Assembly (NCBI GenBank): GCA_002414865.1 | Contig: DIAQ01000112.1 | Location: 1 to 34,618, forward strand | Direction: 5' to 3' | Source of the DNA: a candidate division Hyd24-12 bacterium UBA5074 | Lineage (GTDB): Bacteria > Fermentibacterota > Fermentibacteria > Fermentibacterales > Fermentibacteraceae | DNA: 34,618 nucleotides | In this document: piece by piece, positions 8,241-18,114 of the stretch | Layout of the letters: each line of letters opens with the position of its first letter | Numbering within the stretch: position 1 is the stretch's first letter | Translations under genes and position numbers: made by a program | Notes under the pieces: model-generated | What the model was told of the DNA's origin: nothing | The model's input: the letters and a program-made list of their open reading frames with translations, nothing else | Database searches by the model: none

Positions 8241-9605
8241 ATGTGGCTGACAGACGCCGTCCGGGTCGATGCCCTGGCCATGGCGGCGGGAGCCGTGATC
8301 CTTTCCGCGACCGGGACGGCCGGAGCGGAGCAGTCGGGAATGCAGCCGATCTGGACTTACCAGACGGGCGACGCGATCACCTCGAGCCCGCGGTCCGCCG
8401 AAGGCCTGCTGTACTTCGGCAGCTGGGACAACAAGGTCTACTGCATCGATGCGGCCATGGGCGGCTTCGTCTGGGAATTCACCGCGATCAAATGGGTGCA
8501 CTCCAGCCCCTGCATCGCCGGGAACAGGGTGTACGTCGGCAGCTATGACCACTTCCTCTACTGCCTCGACGCACAGACCGGCGCTCTGCAGTGGAGCTTC
8601 CAGACCGGGACATGGGTCAACACCAGCCCCGTGGTGGCCGACGGGCGTGTCTACTTCGGCAGCCGGGACGCCGGCGTCTACTGCCTCGACGCCGAGAACG
8701 GCAGCCTGATCTGGTCCTACATGACCGGCGCCGCGATCTTCTCGAGCCCCTTCCTCCTCGACGGGCGCCTCTACATCGGCAGCAACGACGACCGGATGTA
8801 CTGCCTCCAGGCATCCGACGGCACGCTCCTGTGGAGCCAGCCGACCGGCGGGGATATCCAGTCGAGCCCGGAGGTCGCAGGCGGCAGGGTGATCTTCGGA
8901 AGCAACGACCACATGGTCCACTGCCTCGATGCGGACACGGGAGCGCCTGTCTGGACATTCCCGACGGGCGACTGGATAGACTCGAGCCCCTCGCTCTCGG
9001 GCGGCCGTGTGTACATCGGCGGCTACGATTCCTTCGTCTACTGCCTCGACGAGGCGACGGGCGCGATGCTCTGGAGCCAGCCGACGGGGGGATGGGTCAG
9101 GTCGACCCCCGCGGTCTCCGGCGGGAAGGTCTACGTCGGCAGCTACGACGGCAAGCTGTATTGCATGGACGCGAATACCGGGGCCGTCCTGTCGAGCTTC
9201 TCCACCGGGGCTTTCGTCAGGTCCAGCCCCCTGGTGCAGGACGGCAGGGTCTATTTCGGGAGCGGTGACGGCATCCTGTATTGTCTCGGAGCCGACTCCA
9301 CCGGCATCCAGGAGGAGCCAGAGCCTGAGGAGGCCGTGTCCCTCGACCTCTTCCCGAACCCGATGTCGGGGCGCTGCACCGTCATCTGGGACACGGGCCG
9401 GTTCGCGCCATGCTCTCTGCAGCTCTTCGATCTCTCGGGCAGGCGGCTCGCGTCCATTCCCCTCGGACGCGATCCACAGCCCACGGGCTCGCTCGAGATG
9501 GACCTGTCCGCCTTCGGGCACGCCAGGATCCCCGACGGCACATACATCTGCCGGATGGAGACTCCGACGAGCCCCGCGGAGGAGACTTTCGTCCTGCTGA
9601 GGTGA
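8241..9605 (+). CDS. Secreted eight-bladed PQQ-like beta-propeller with T9SS sorting domain
   Basis: A 454-residue exported protein. The ATG at 8241 is preceded by GGAGGGA; the longer upstream frame to 8022 is rejected. An N-terminal hydrophobic stretch (ALAMAAGAVILSATGTAGA) is a signal peptide. Residues ~35-355 consist of eight repeats of 40 residues with the pattern W.(F/Y/Q).TG.(x)(S)SP....GR(V/L)Y.GS.D...YC(L)DA.(T)G, the PQQ/WD-like propeller motif; eight blades would close one ring. Each blade carries one Cys at the same place (YCLD). The C-terminal ~85 residues (DLFPNPMSGR, LFDLSGRRL, IPDGTYICRM, ending FVLLR) are a type A Por/type IX secretion sorting domain. No enzyme motif is visible; PQQ cofactor binding is not implied by the fold. 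A role in surface binding or as a scaffold is possible. Eis is convergent, 7 bases away. Confidence 0.9.
   Translation: MWLTDAVRVDALAMAAGAVILSATGTAGAEQSGMQPIWTYQTGDAITSSPRSAEGLLYFGSWDNKVYCIDAAMGGFVWEFTAIKWVHSSPCIAGNRVYVGSYDHFLYCLDAQTGALQWSFQTGTWVNTSPVVADGRVYFGSRDAGVYCLDAENGSLIWSYMTGAAIFSSPFLLDGRLYIGSNDDRMYCLQASDGTLLWSQPTGGDIQSSPEVAGGRVIFGSNDHMVHCLDADTGAPVWTFPTGDWIDSSPSLSGGRVYIGGYDSFVYCLDEATGAMLWSQPTGGWVRSTPAVSGGKVYVGSYDGKLYCMDANTGAVLSSFSTGAFVRSSPLVQDGRVYFGSGDGILYCLGADSTGIQEEPEPEEAVSLDLFPNPMSGRCTVIWDTGRFAPCSLQLFDLSGRRLASIPLGRDPQPTGSLEMDLSAFGHARIPDGTYICRMETPTSPAEETFVLLR
8344..9303 (+). repeat. Eight tandem 120-bp in-frame repeats (propeller blades)
   Basis: The codons for the YC(L/I/M) motif recur near 8440, 8560, 8680, 8799, 8919, 9039, 9159 and 9279, giving a strict 120-base period. 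DNA similarity is visible in the tactgcctcgacgc core. The blades are diverged elsewhere. No blade is shorter or longer than 40 residues. Confidence 0.85.
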
Positions 9606-9611
9606 TCCCGG

Positions 9612-9645
9612 CCTAGAAGGCAGTCCAGCAGATGGGCCTTCTGGG
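9612..9645 (+). terminator. Candidate terminator inside the 3' end of the Eis-like gene
   Basis: Just after the propeller stop, CCTAGAAGGC (9612-9621) can pair with GCCTTCTGGG (9636-9645), a 10-bp stem (one G-U) with a 14-base loop. It lies mostly within the convergent gene's last codons and has no U-tract, so it may be only a coding coincidence. Confidence 0.25.
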
Positions 9646-10866
9646 CACCCTGAAGGCTTCGTCGAGAAGCGGCACGGCGGACTTGTCACTGACTTCGGCG
9701 AGGCCGTAATCGTAGAGCGTCCTCATCCGGGCGCACCCGAGGAGCATGGAGGTCAGGCAGTCGATCCCGATGGTCAGCCTCAACCCGGGGCGTGCCCTGG
9801 CCTGGACCTTGGCCATGCCTTCCTCGAAGCGAACGACCGTCGAGCCGGTCTTCCCCGGGAGGAAGTCGTCCTTCAGGTCTATCGTCAGAGTGAAGCTCTC
9901 CCTGCCGAAGGAGTGGCCGGCCGCGAGCTCGAAGAACCACTTCAGGTCGAGTATCCTGTACATGATGCCTATGCCCTGGGCTGCCGTCTGGTGCGCGACG
10001 GGGGGAAAGACCCTGTGGCTGCAGTCGCGGGGATCGAGCAGCAGGTTCACGAACTCCTCGTCCTGGATCCTCAGGCGCACGAACCTCACCTGGTCGGACA
10101 GGCTGCAGAGGAACCCGAGCAGGCCTTCCAGCGCCTCCCTCGAGTTCCAGACGAGCTCCGTGACGCTGACGTCCTGCGCCATCGGGTTCTCGCCCGGAGC
10201 CTTCTCGATCGAGAAGGCCATGTACCCCTGGATGCCCCCGGGGCCTTCGAAGACCGCGACGCGCGACCGGCCCTTTTCGATGGGCCTCCTGAAATCCGCC
10301 TCGGACTTCTCGAACAGGCCGTGGGTGGAGGTGAAGGCCCCCCAGTAGCAGGCCGCTATCTGGGGCGACTCGGCGGCGGAGGCCAGCCTCACGAACTTCC
10401 TCATCTCGCTGGCCGGGAGTGATGCCGGAGGGAGGACGTGCTCGTAGACGGGCGTCCCGAAACCGAAGCCCATCCGTCTGTAGAAATCCGGTCTGAAGGG
10501 GTAGAGCGCGGCCAGGGGAGCCCCGTACTCGTCGTAGTGCCTGAGGAAGGCGAGCACCATCTCACGGGCCGCGTGCTGCCTCCGGGAGGTGATGTCCACG
10601 GAGACCAGCCCCAGCCCCCCCACCGTGACCGGAGTGCCGAACAGGTTCATCCTGAAGTCGTAGTAGATCATCCCGCCGAGCATCTCGGAATCGCGGAACA
10701 TGCCGTGGAGGCTCATCCTGGGATCGGCTTCCATCCTCGCGCGCAGCTCCGCGGCGAAACCGTCCAGGGTTTCTCCCTGATGCGGGATCATCAGCGGGTA
10801 GGCGCCCGAGGCTATCTCGACGAAGCGCGGCAGTTCATCCCAATCGAGCTTTCGGATCTCGTCCAC
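9613..10866 (-). CDS. Eis-family GNAT acetyltransferase with SCP2-like C-terminal domain
   Basis: A 417-residue protein with the three-part Eis layout. The first GNAT domain includes MIYYDF, VGGLGLVSVDITSRRQHAAREM (acetyl-CoA loop) and YPFRPDFYRRMGFGFG, where the Tyr matches the catalytic Tyr region of Eis. A second, degenerate GNAT domain spans ~160-290. An SCP2-like domain (from ~300) contains LTIDLKDDFLPG and RLTIGIDCLTSMLLG. The chain ends in Phe (ICWTAF); in mycobacterial Eis the C-terminal Phe carboxylate is a catalytic base, so this end may be meaningful. I placed the start at GTG 10866 because GAGGAGG sits 6 bases upstream; a longer frame from TTG 10944 overlaps a promoter-like TTGACA. 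Mycobacterial Eis acetylates aminoglycosides and proteins, but the acceptor here is unknown. Confidence 0.85.
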   Translation of the reverse strand: MDEIRKLDWDELPRFVEIASGAYPLMIPHQGETLDGFAAELRARMEADPRMSLHGMFRDSEMLGGMIYYDFRMNLFGTPVTVGGLGLVSVDITSRRQHAAREMVLAFLRHYDEYGAPLAALYPFRPDFYRRMGFGFGTPVYEHVLPPASLPASEMRKFVRLASAAESPQIAACYWGAFTSTHGLFEKSEADFRRPIEKGRSRVAVFEGPGGIQGYMAFSIEKAPGENPMAQDVSVTELVWNSREALEGLLGFLCSLSDQVRFVRLRIQDEEFVNLLLDPRDCSHRVFPPVAHQTAAQGIGIMYRILDLKWFFELAAGHSFGRESFTLTIDLKDDFLPGKTGSTVVRFEEGMAKVQARARPGLRLTIGIDCLTSMLLGCARMRTLYDYGLAEVSDKSAVPLLDEAFRVPRRPICWTAF

Positions 10867-10916
10867 GGACAGCCTCCTCGTGATTTCAGGCGCCGCACCC
10901 GAGGCGCATGCAGGGG

Positions 10917-10944
10917 ATGATGCGGCGGTCCTGTCCGGTGTCAA
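10917..10944 (-). promoter_or_regulatory. Candidate sigma70-type promoter for the Eis-like gene
   Basis: On the minus strand a perfect TTGACA (10944-10939) is followed after 16 bases by CATCAT (10922-10917), 4 of 6 matches to the -10 box. Transcription would start about 40 bases before the GTG at 10866, in keeping with the chosen start. Confidence 0.5.
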
Positions 10945-10995
10945 GCGGCAGCGGTGGGAGGAGGATCCCGGAGGAGGGCGGGTATGGGAGCTCGT

Positions 10996-11024
10996 TTGTC
11001 ACGGGGCAGGACCGGCAGGATATT
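10996..11024 (+). promoter_or_regulatory. Candidate promoter for the small membrane protein gene
   Basis: TTGTCA (10996-11001, 5 of 6 matches to -35) and GATATT (11019-11024, 4 of 6 to -10) are 17 bases apart, in the divergent gap upstream of the ATG at 11091. Confidence 0.4.
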
Positions 11025-11090
11025 CGTCCCGGACGGGTGGAGCATGTCTCCCGACCACCGGGAGCGGGTCTCCTCCGGGAAGGGGAACGA

Positions 11091-11372
11091 ATGTCCCAGG
11101 CCTCGGGCAGCGCCTCAGACGACCGCCCACTCTCCACAGGCGAGTTCTTCGTCACGATGCTCCTCCTGGGGCTGCCCTTCGTCGGCTTCATACTGCTGCT
11201 GGTGTGGTCGTTCGCCGGAGGCAACGCGAACCGCAGGAACATGTGCCGGGCGGTCCTCATCTTCACCGTGATCTGCATAGTGCTAGGCGCCGTTTCCTTC
11301 TTCACGTCGGCATCGCTCCTGGGGAGCATCCCGGGACTCAGGGAAAGTGTCGAGAAGGCCATGGGCCTCTGA
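11091..11372 (+). CDS. Small two-helix membrane protein, unknown function
   Basis: A 93-residue protein starting at ATG 11091 (AAGGGG upstream). A polar N-terminus (MSQASGSASDDRPLS) is followed by a hydrophobic segment FFVTMLLLGLPFVGFILLLVWSFAGG (~residues 19-44). A short basic loop (NANRRNMCR) comes next, then a second segment AVLIFTVICIVLGAVSFF (~53-70), and a short amphipathic tail ending EKAMGL. The longer frame from 10908 lacks coding character. Proteins with this NANRRN loop are usually annotated only as hypothetical membrane proteins; I do not recognise a function. It is a single-gene unit, divergent from the Eis-like gene and convergent with hppA. Confidence 0.7.
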   Translation: MSQASGSASDDRPLSTGEFFVTMLLLGLPFVGFILLLVWSFAGGNANRRNMCRAVLIFTVICIVLGAVSFFTSASLLGSIPGLRESVEKAMGL

Positions 11373-11429
11373 AACAGGGGCCCGCCCGGACGAGGCGGCA
11401 CGGATGGCGCACAGGAGGGCATGATGGCA

Positions 11430-11453
11430 AGGGGCGGCCACGCGGCCGCCCCT
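11430..11453. terminator. Bidirectional GC hairpin between convergent genes
   Basis: AGGGGCGGCC (11430-11439) pairs perfectly with GGCCGCCCCT (11444-11453) around the tetraloop ACGC. It sits between the 3' ends of the small membrane protein gene and hppA, so it could stop transcription from both sides. There is no strong U-tract on either strand. Confidence 0.6.
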
Positions 11454-11510
11454 CTTCGATCCGGAAAGCTCCTGCGGACGGCCCCGGGCCCGCCCCGGCG
11501 GCCCGATCCT

Positions 11511-13694
<2,184 letters not shown>

Positions 13695-13815
13695 ATCCCT
13701 CCCCTGTTCCTACAGGACTCGGACCGAGGTCCCACGCGGCCGCGGATGGCCGATCTGCCTCCGCGGACGGGCAAACATGAATGGCGCAACGCTTGAGAAC
13801 AAGTGCGGAGACCTG

Positions 13816-14088
13816 TCAGGCCTTGGCGATGACCCAGATCCCGACCGCGATGAAGCCGATGCCGGCCGCGATGCCGATGGCCCGCCCCTGGAGCACCTTC
13901 GAGAGGGCTGCTCCCGCGATGACGCCTATCAGGCTCGCGAGCACGAGGGCGAGGGAGGACGCGAGGAAGACGACCAGCCTGCTGTTCTGGGCGCCGGAAG
14001 CGTACAGCATGGTGGCAAGCTGCGTCTTGTCGCCGATCTCGGCGAGGAACACGCTGCCGAAGACCGTCAGGAAGAGTCTGAGATCCAT
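13816..14088 (-). CDS. Single-domain TMEM165/Gdt1 (UPF0016) membrane protein
   Basis: A 90-residue protein starting at ATG 14088 with AAGGAGG upstream. The first helix carries the family motif E-x-G-D-K-T (FLAEIGDKTQLATMLYA, ~residues 14-30). It is followed by a helix VVFLASSLALVLASLIGVIAG and a last helix GIAAGIGFIAVGIWVIA. UPF0016/GDT1 proteins transport Mn2+ or Ca2+ against protons. The usual member has two copies of this three-helix unit and two E-x-G-D motifs in ~200 residues; this one has a single copy, so it must act as a dimer or with another half not in this window. The gene follows a strong hairpin and precedes hppA by 121 bases. The metal is unknown. Confidence 0.85.
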   Translation of the reverse strand: MDLRLFLTVFGSVFLAEIGDKTQLATMLYASGAQNSRLVVFLASSLALVLASLIGVIAGAALSKVLQGRAIGIAAGIGFIAVGIWVIAKA

Positions 14089-14107
14089 GCCCCGCCTCCT
14101 TACGAAG

Positions 14108-14135
14108 GGCGCCCGGCCGCAGGGGGCCGGGCGCC
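14108..14135 (-). terminator. GC hairpin after the subtilisin gene
   Basis: GGCGCCCGGCC (14108-14118) and GGCCGGGCGCC (14125-14135) form a perfect 11-bp stem with a 6-base loop, 20 bases after the subtilisin stop and 19 bases before the TMEM165-like start. It may end or attenuate the lpd-mazG-subtilisin transcript. No clear U-tract follows on the minus strand. Confidence 0.6.
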
Positions 14136-14155
14136 ACACATGACAGGACCCGACG

Positions 14156-15901
14156 CTACCTGAGGACGGTCAGACGGCTGGAGGCCGACATCCCGTTCGA
14201 GGTGGCGCGCAGGAAGTAAACGCCGTTGCCCAGGTTCGCGGGAACCTGGAAGGACAGCGTGCTGCTGCCCGAACCGAGCTCGTCGCTGGAGACGAGCGCG
14301 ACCTGGCGGCCGGCGATGTCGTACAGGGTCACGATAACCTTGCCGGGCTCACCGGTGAAGACGTCGAAGAAGCCCACCGAGGAGACCGGGTTGGGGGTCA
14401 CGGCGGAAACGACGAGGCCGGGGGCCGAGATCGTGCCCGACGAGCTCTCGATGCCTACGACGAGTGCCTGCTGAACGGCCTGGAGGGCCTGGATGCGGCC
14501 TGCGCCGTAGATGTTCTCCTTGCCGGTGGTGCCGAGGTCGAGGGAGGTTTCCTCGAGGATCTGATCGACCTGGGCAACCGAGAGGCTCGGATTGGCGTCG
14601 AGCATGAGGGACATCAGGCCTGCGTTGTGCGGGGTGGCCATCGAAGTGCCGCTCATGACCGTGTAGCCGGCGATGTTGGCGTAGTCGCAGCTCGTGATGT
14701 TGTCACCGGGGGCGCAGACATCGGGTTCGATCAGGCCCGCGTTGGGCGGGGTGTCGTTCCAGTCGTACCAGGGGGCGATGGTGTCCCACATCACGGGACC
14801 CCTGCTGGAGAAGCTGGCGATGCCGTCGGAGCTGGTGGTGGCGCCGACGGTGACGACCGCAGCGAGAGCTCCGGTGGCGACCTGCTCGGGCAGGTTGATC
14901 CAGGGCGGCGGGCAGTCACCGGGGCAGCGGATCGACGGTGCCGAGGGGCCCTCGTTGCCGGCGGCTATGGAGTGCGGGACCCCGGCCGCGAGGATGTTCA
15001 CCTCGGCGGTGCGCCACAGCGCCCTCTGGGGGTTCCAGGAGTACATGAAGCCGAGCGAGGTGGTGAGGATGTCGGCGCCATGGGCGAGCGCCCACTCGAA
15101 GCCGTCCATCACGTTTACCTCGGCCTCGGCGCTGACGGAGGTCATGACCCTGACGGCCATGATGGTCGTGCCGGGGGCCACGCCGCAGGTGGTTCCGGCG
15201 GTGCCGTTGCTGGCGACCGAGCCGGCGACATGGGTGCCGTGACCGGCCTGATCCATCGGGTCACCGTCGCCGTTTTCCATGTCCCAGCCGTAGTGGAGAC
15301 CCGCGGGCGTGTCGTGCCACATGTGGGTGGCAAGGTCGACATGGTTGTAGTTCACACCGGTGTCGATTACGGCGACAGTCACGCCGGTGCCGTTGTAGCC
15401 GAGGGTCCAGACGGCGGGGGCGCCGATCTTGTCGACTCCCCATGCGTTGGCATCGGTGGGCTCGGCGGGCCTCGCCTGCGACATGTCCTCGATCATCGGG
15501 CTCATGGCGTAGCGGTAGCTGACCCACTGGACGTCATCCCTGCGGGCGATCGCGCGGATGACCTCGGGGGTGGCCTCGCAGCTGATCACGTTGACGAGCC
15601 AGTTCTTGTGGAGGCCGGTGACGCTCTCGACCGGATAGGCCTTGAGGGCCTCGAGGATGGGGGCCTGGGTCTCGAGCGCGAGATCCTGCATCACGTCGAC
15701 CGCGAACTCGCGGCGGGATGCCCTGTCGAGTCCGGCGGTGGCTGCGGCTATGTAGCCTCCGTCGATGTCGCCCTCGACGCGGATGAAGATGGGGAGGAGC
15801 TCATCCGACCTGGATGCAGCCATGAAGCTCGCCAGATCGGGGGTGACCACGCCCGCAGAAGACAGGCCGATGAGCGCCAGACAGACAATCAGGTTCCTCA
15901 C
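14156..15901 (-). CDS. Secreted subtilisin-like (S8) protease with T9SS sorting domain
   Basis: A 581-residue exported serine protease. GTG 15901 is taken as start because GGAAGGAG lies 5 bases upstream and the signal peptide (RNLIVCLALIGLSSAG) follows at once. Residues ~25-135 form an inhibitor-like prodomain. The catalytic residues are all present: Asp180 in VAVIDTGVN, His221 in GHGTHVAG, oxyanion Asn316 in AAGNEGPS and Ser420 in SGTSMATP. A type IX secretion sorting domain closes the chain (AVTPNPVSSVG, VTLYDIAGRQV, LGNGVYFLRA, ending RLTVLR). It should be processed and displayed on or released from the cell surface to digest protein. MazG ends 19 bases upstream; the functional link is unclear. 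A GC hairpin follows. Confidence 0.95.
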   Translation of the reverse strand: MRNLIVCLALIGLSSAGVVTPDLASFMAASRSDELLPIFIRVEGDIDGGYIAAATAGLDRASRREFAVDVMQDLALETQAPILEALKAYPVESVTGLHKNWLVNVISCEATPEVIRAIARRDDVQWVSYRYAMSPMIEDMSQARPAEPTDANAWGVDKIGAPAVWTLGYNGTGVTVAVIDTGVNYNHVDLATHMWHDTPAGLHYGWDMENGDGDPMDQAGHGTHVAGSVASNGTAGTTCGVAPGTTIMAVRVMTSVSAEAEVNVMDGFEWALAHGADILTTSLGFMYSWNPQRALWRTAEVNILAAGVPHSIAAGNEGPSAPSIRCPGDCPPPWINLPEQVATGALAAVVTVGATTSSDGIASFSSRGPVMWDTIAPWYDWNDTPPNAGLIEPDVCAPGDNITSCDYANIAGYTVMSGTSMATPHNAGLMSLMLDANPSLSVAQVDQILEETSLDLGTTGKENIYGAGRIQALQAVQQALVVGIESSSGTISAPGLVVSAVTPNPVSSVGFFDVFTGEPGKVIVTLYDIAGRQVALVSSDELGSGSSTLSFQVPANLGNGVYFLRATSNGMSASSRLTVLR

Positions 15902-15919
15902 ATGCACTCCTTCCCGCAA

Positions 15920-16684
15920 CTATCTCGTAACTTCAGGGCATCCCCCTGAAACCACCGAAGCGACTGTCCGCCAAGCCTCCGAGACTTCCTCTGGAGAAGC
16001 GACGCCCAGGGGCGTTCCGCTGCGCAAAAGAAGGGCCTCCATGGCGGAGAAGCGCTTCACGAACTTCGCATTTGCACTTCTCAACAGCTGCTCGGGCTCA
16101 TGCCCTAGCAGCCGGGTATAATTTACGAAATCGAACAGCCAGTCGCCAAGTTCGCCTGCGCCCTCCGGGAGGTCGCTCTCGAGACGCCCGGGAACATCTG
16201 CGGGAAGTGCGTCCAGGCCCACTTCCGAAGCCCTCTGCTGTATCCGCCACGAGGCCTGGAGGGCGGGCATGGAGCGGGGTATGGAATCGAAGAAGCCCTC
16301 GCGGGACTTCTCGACCGCCTTGATGCTCTCCCACTGCTTCTCCACCTCTCCGGGCGTCAGCGCCTCCCTCTGCCCGAACACGTGCGGATGGCGTCTCCTC
16401 AGCTTCGCCGCGATGCCCGAAGCCACCGTCCCGAGATCGAACCTGCCTTCCTCCTCGGCGATGAGGGAGGACATCACGATATGGAGCAGGAGGTCTCCCA
16501 GCTCCTTCCCCAGCGAATCCCAGTCCCCCGCCTCGGCGGCGTCGGCCGCCTCGTAGGCCTCCTCCAGGAGGAAAGGCCTGAGGGACTGCACGGTCTGGCT
16601 CCTGTCCCATTCGCAGCCGCCGGGACCCCGGAGCCTCCGCACGACCTGGAGGAGCTCCTCCAGCCCTTCCAGGGGATCAGGCAT
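15920..16684 (-). CDS. mazG: Nucleoside triphosphate pyrophosphohydrolase MazG
   Basis: A 254-residue cytoplasmic NTP pyrophosphatase that cleaves (d)NTPs to the monophosphate and PPi, clearing aberrant nucleotides. The first MazG domain has the classic GGCEWDRSQTVQSLRPFLLEEAYE start (residues ~22-45) with metal ligands in EEAYEAAD and ELGDLLLH. A linker with KLRRRHPHVFG and a second MazG repeat follow; the repeat is recognisable by GELGDWLFDFVNYTRLLG and ANAKFVKRFSAME. The length is typical of two-domain MazG. The ATG at 16684 has GGCGGAG 7 bases upstream and overlaps the end of the lpd-like gene by 8 bases, so translation is probably coupled. PPi produced here is a substrate for the nearby hppA product, though that is general biochemistry rather than proof of a link. 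Confidence 0.95.
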   Translation of the reverse strand: MPDPLEGLEELLQVVRRLRGPGGCEWDRSQTVQSLRPFLLEEAYEAADAAEAGDWDSLGKELGDLLLHIVMSSLIAEEEGRFDLGTVASGIAAKLRRRHPHVFGQREALTPGEVEKQWESIKAVEKSREGFFDSIPRSMPALQASWRIQQRASEVGLDALPADVPGRLESDLPEGAGELGDWLFDFVNYTRLLGHEPEQLLRSANAKFVKRFSAMEALLLRSGTPLGVASPEEVSEAWRTVASVVSGGCPEVTR

Positions 16685-18035
16685 GGATGGCTCCGCCCTC
16701 GAAGCCTTCGGCAGCCTCCTGCACCAGCTCGGAGAGGGTCGGATGAGGATGGATCGCCGACGCGAGATCCGAGGCCGCGACTCCGGCCGAGATCGCGAGG
16801 ACCGCCTCGCCGATCAGGCTGCTGGCGTCCCTTCCCGCGATCCGGGCTGCGACCAGCACTCCGTCCGACTCGCGCGCGATAAGCTTGACGAAGCCTTCCG
16901 TCTCGTTCATCCCGACCGCGCGCCCGTTGGCGATGTACCGGGACTGTGACGCCCTCACCGGGATGCCTCTCGACCTCCACTCCTCCTCCCCGGGACCGAC
17001 CGTGGCCAGCTCCGGGAACGTGAAGACGCACGCCGGCATGGCATCAGGGTTCACGGGAGCGCCCCCGGCTCCCGACATGGAGCGCACCGCGCATATGCCC
17101 TGGGCGCTCCCGGCATGCGCAAGCTGCCACTTCCCCGTGGCGTCGCCGGCCGCGTAGACGCCTGGGAGGCTGGTCCGCAGATACTCGTCCACGACGATGC
17201 CGCTCGGACCCAGAGCGATGCCTGCCTCGGCCAGACCCATGCCGTCGAGCCTGGGCCTCCTGCCTGTCGCGACCAGCATATGCCCGGCCTCGAGGACCTG
17301 GCCGTCGGCCAGCGAAAGCCTGCACCCCGAATCCGAGCGCTCCGCTGACGACGCAGTCACTCCCGTGAGCACCCGGACGCCCGACTTGGTCAGCGATGCG
17401 TGGACGAGGGACGAGAGGTCGGCATCGATTCCCGGGAGGATGGAGGGCAGCATCTCGACGATGGTGACGGGAACGCCGAAGGCGCTGAAGATGGCCGCGA
17501 ACTCGCACCCTATGACCCCGCCGCCCACTATCAGGAGACTGCCGGGCAGGGTGCCCCAGGCCAATGCGTCATCGCTGTCCTCGAAGCCCCCGCTTCTGAA
17601 GGGGCCGGGCATGGCCGGGACGGATCCGGGCGCGAGGAGGACGAAGCGGGACCTTATCTCCCGATCGCCCGCCATCACGGCGCCGGGGCCGAGGAGCCGC
17701 CCCGTGGCCTGCACCACCTCGACGCCGGCCTGCTTCAGACCGGCCTCGACGCCTTTTCTCAGGCGCGCGACCACGCTGTCGCGCCTCCTGGCCGCGGCGG
17801 GATAATCGAGCTGCAGCGAGCCGGTCAGGCCGAGCCTGGCCGCAGCCCTGGACTGGCGCAGCAGCTCTGCCGTCGCCACGAGCGTCTTCGTGGGGATGCA
17901 CCCGCGGTTCAGGCAGGTGCCGCCGAGCTGCGCCTCCTCCACGAGGACGACGCTCATTCCGGAACGCGCAGCCCGCATCGCGGGCACATACCCGGCGGGG
18001 CCTCCGCCGAGGACAGTGAGATCTGGACCGGGCAT
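16677..18035 (-). CDS. lpdA: Dihydrolipoamide dehydrogenase-like flavoprotein
   Basis: A 452-residue FAD-dependent pyridine nucleotide-disulfide oxidoreductase. The FAD motif VLGGGPAGY opens the chain. The redox disulfide is in GGTCLNRGCIPTKTL (~40-54), the NAD motif in LLIVGGGVIGCEFAAIFSAFG (~170), and the second FAD motif is GVYAAGDATGKWQLAH. The C-terminal active-site pair is in AIHPHPTLSELVQEA. All this fits dihydrolipoamide dehydrogenase (E3), which reoxidises lipoyl groups of 2-oxoacid complexes or glycine cleavage, but no E1, E2 or lipoyl protein is encoded in the window, so another disulfide substrate remains possible. ATG 18035 follows GGAGGAGAA; the frame is open to 18122 but reaches into the divergent promoter region. 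It is the first gene of the lpd-mazG-subtilisin run. Confidence 0.9.
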   Translation of the reverse strand: MPGPDLTVLGGGPAGYVPAMRAARSGMSVVLVEEAQLGGTCLNRGCIPTKTLVATAELLRQSRAAARLGLTGSLQLDYPAAARRRDSVVARLRKGVEAGLKQAGVEVVQATGRLLGPGAVMAGDREIRSRFVLLAPGSVPAMPGPFRSGGFEDSDDALAWGTLPGSLLIVGGGVIGCEFAAIFSAFGVPVTIVEMLPSILPGIDADLSSLVHASLTKSGVRVLTGVTASSAERSDSGCRLSLADGQVLEAGHMLVATGRRPRLDGMGLAEAGIALGPSGIVVDEYLRTSLPGVYAAGDATGKWQLAHAGSAQGICAVRSMSGAGGAPVNPDAMPACVFTFPELATVGPGEEEWRSRGIPVRASQSRYIANGRAVGMNETEGFVKLIARESDGVLVAARIAGRDASSLIGEAVLAISAGVAASDLASAIHPHPTLSELVQEAAEGFEGGAIHA

Positions 18036-18079
18036 TTCTCCTCCGCAGGGCTGGAGCTTACGGGAGATGATCCGAGCCG

Positions 18080-18110
18080 TATAATAGCCGCGGGAGGTAT
18101 TCTCCATATA
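18080..18110 (+). promoter_or_regulatory. Divergent promoter region with TATAAT
   Basis: A perfect TATAAT stands at 18080-18085 between the divergent lpd-like and TPR genes, pointing toward the TPR gene. No good -35 is found 16-18 bases upstream. The same bases read TATTAT on the minus strand (18086-18081) and could also serve lpd. GGGAGG at 18092-18097 is rather far from the ATG at 18115. Confidence 0.4.
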
Positions 18111-18114
18111 GCCC

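Noticed and set aside
8344..9303. Regular 120-base direct repeats considered as CRISPR or satellite DNA
   Set aside because: They are in-frame coding repeats without identical short repeats and unique spacers.
7896..9689. Minus-strand frame of ~600 codons opposite the propeller gene, with apparent repeats
   Set aside because: The repeats are the antisense image of the 120-base blade repeats; the plus-strand product has signal peptide, blades and sorting domain.
13695..13815. Possible metal riboswitch or leader RNA before hppA
   Set aside because: Only a short imperfect hairpin (around GACCTCGGTCCGAGTC) is visible; no conserved riboswitch core was recognised.
14627..15949. Plus-strand frame of 440 codons opposite the subtilisin gene
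   Set aside because: It is the Gly/Val/Asp-rich shadow of a complete S8 protease with an intact triad.
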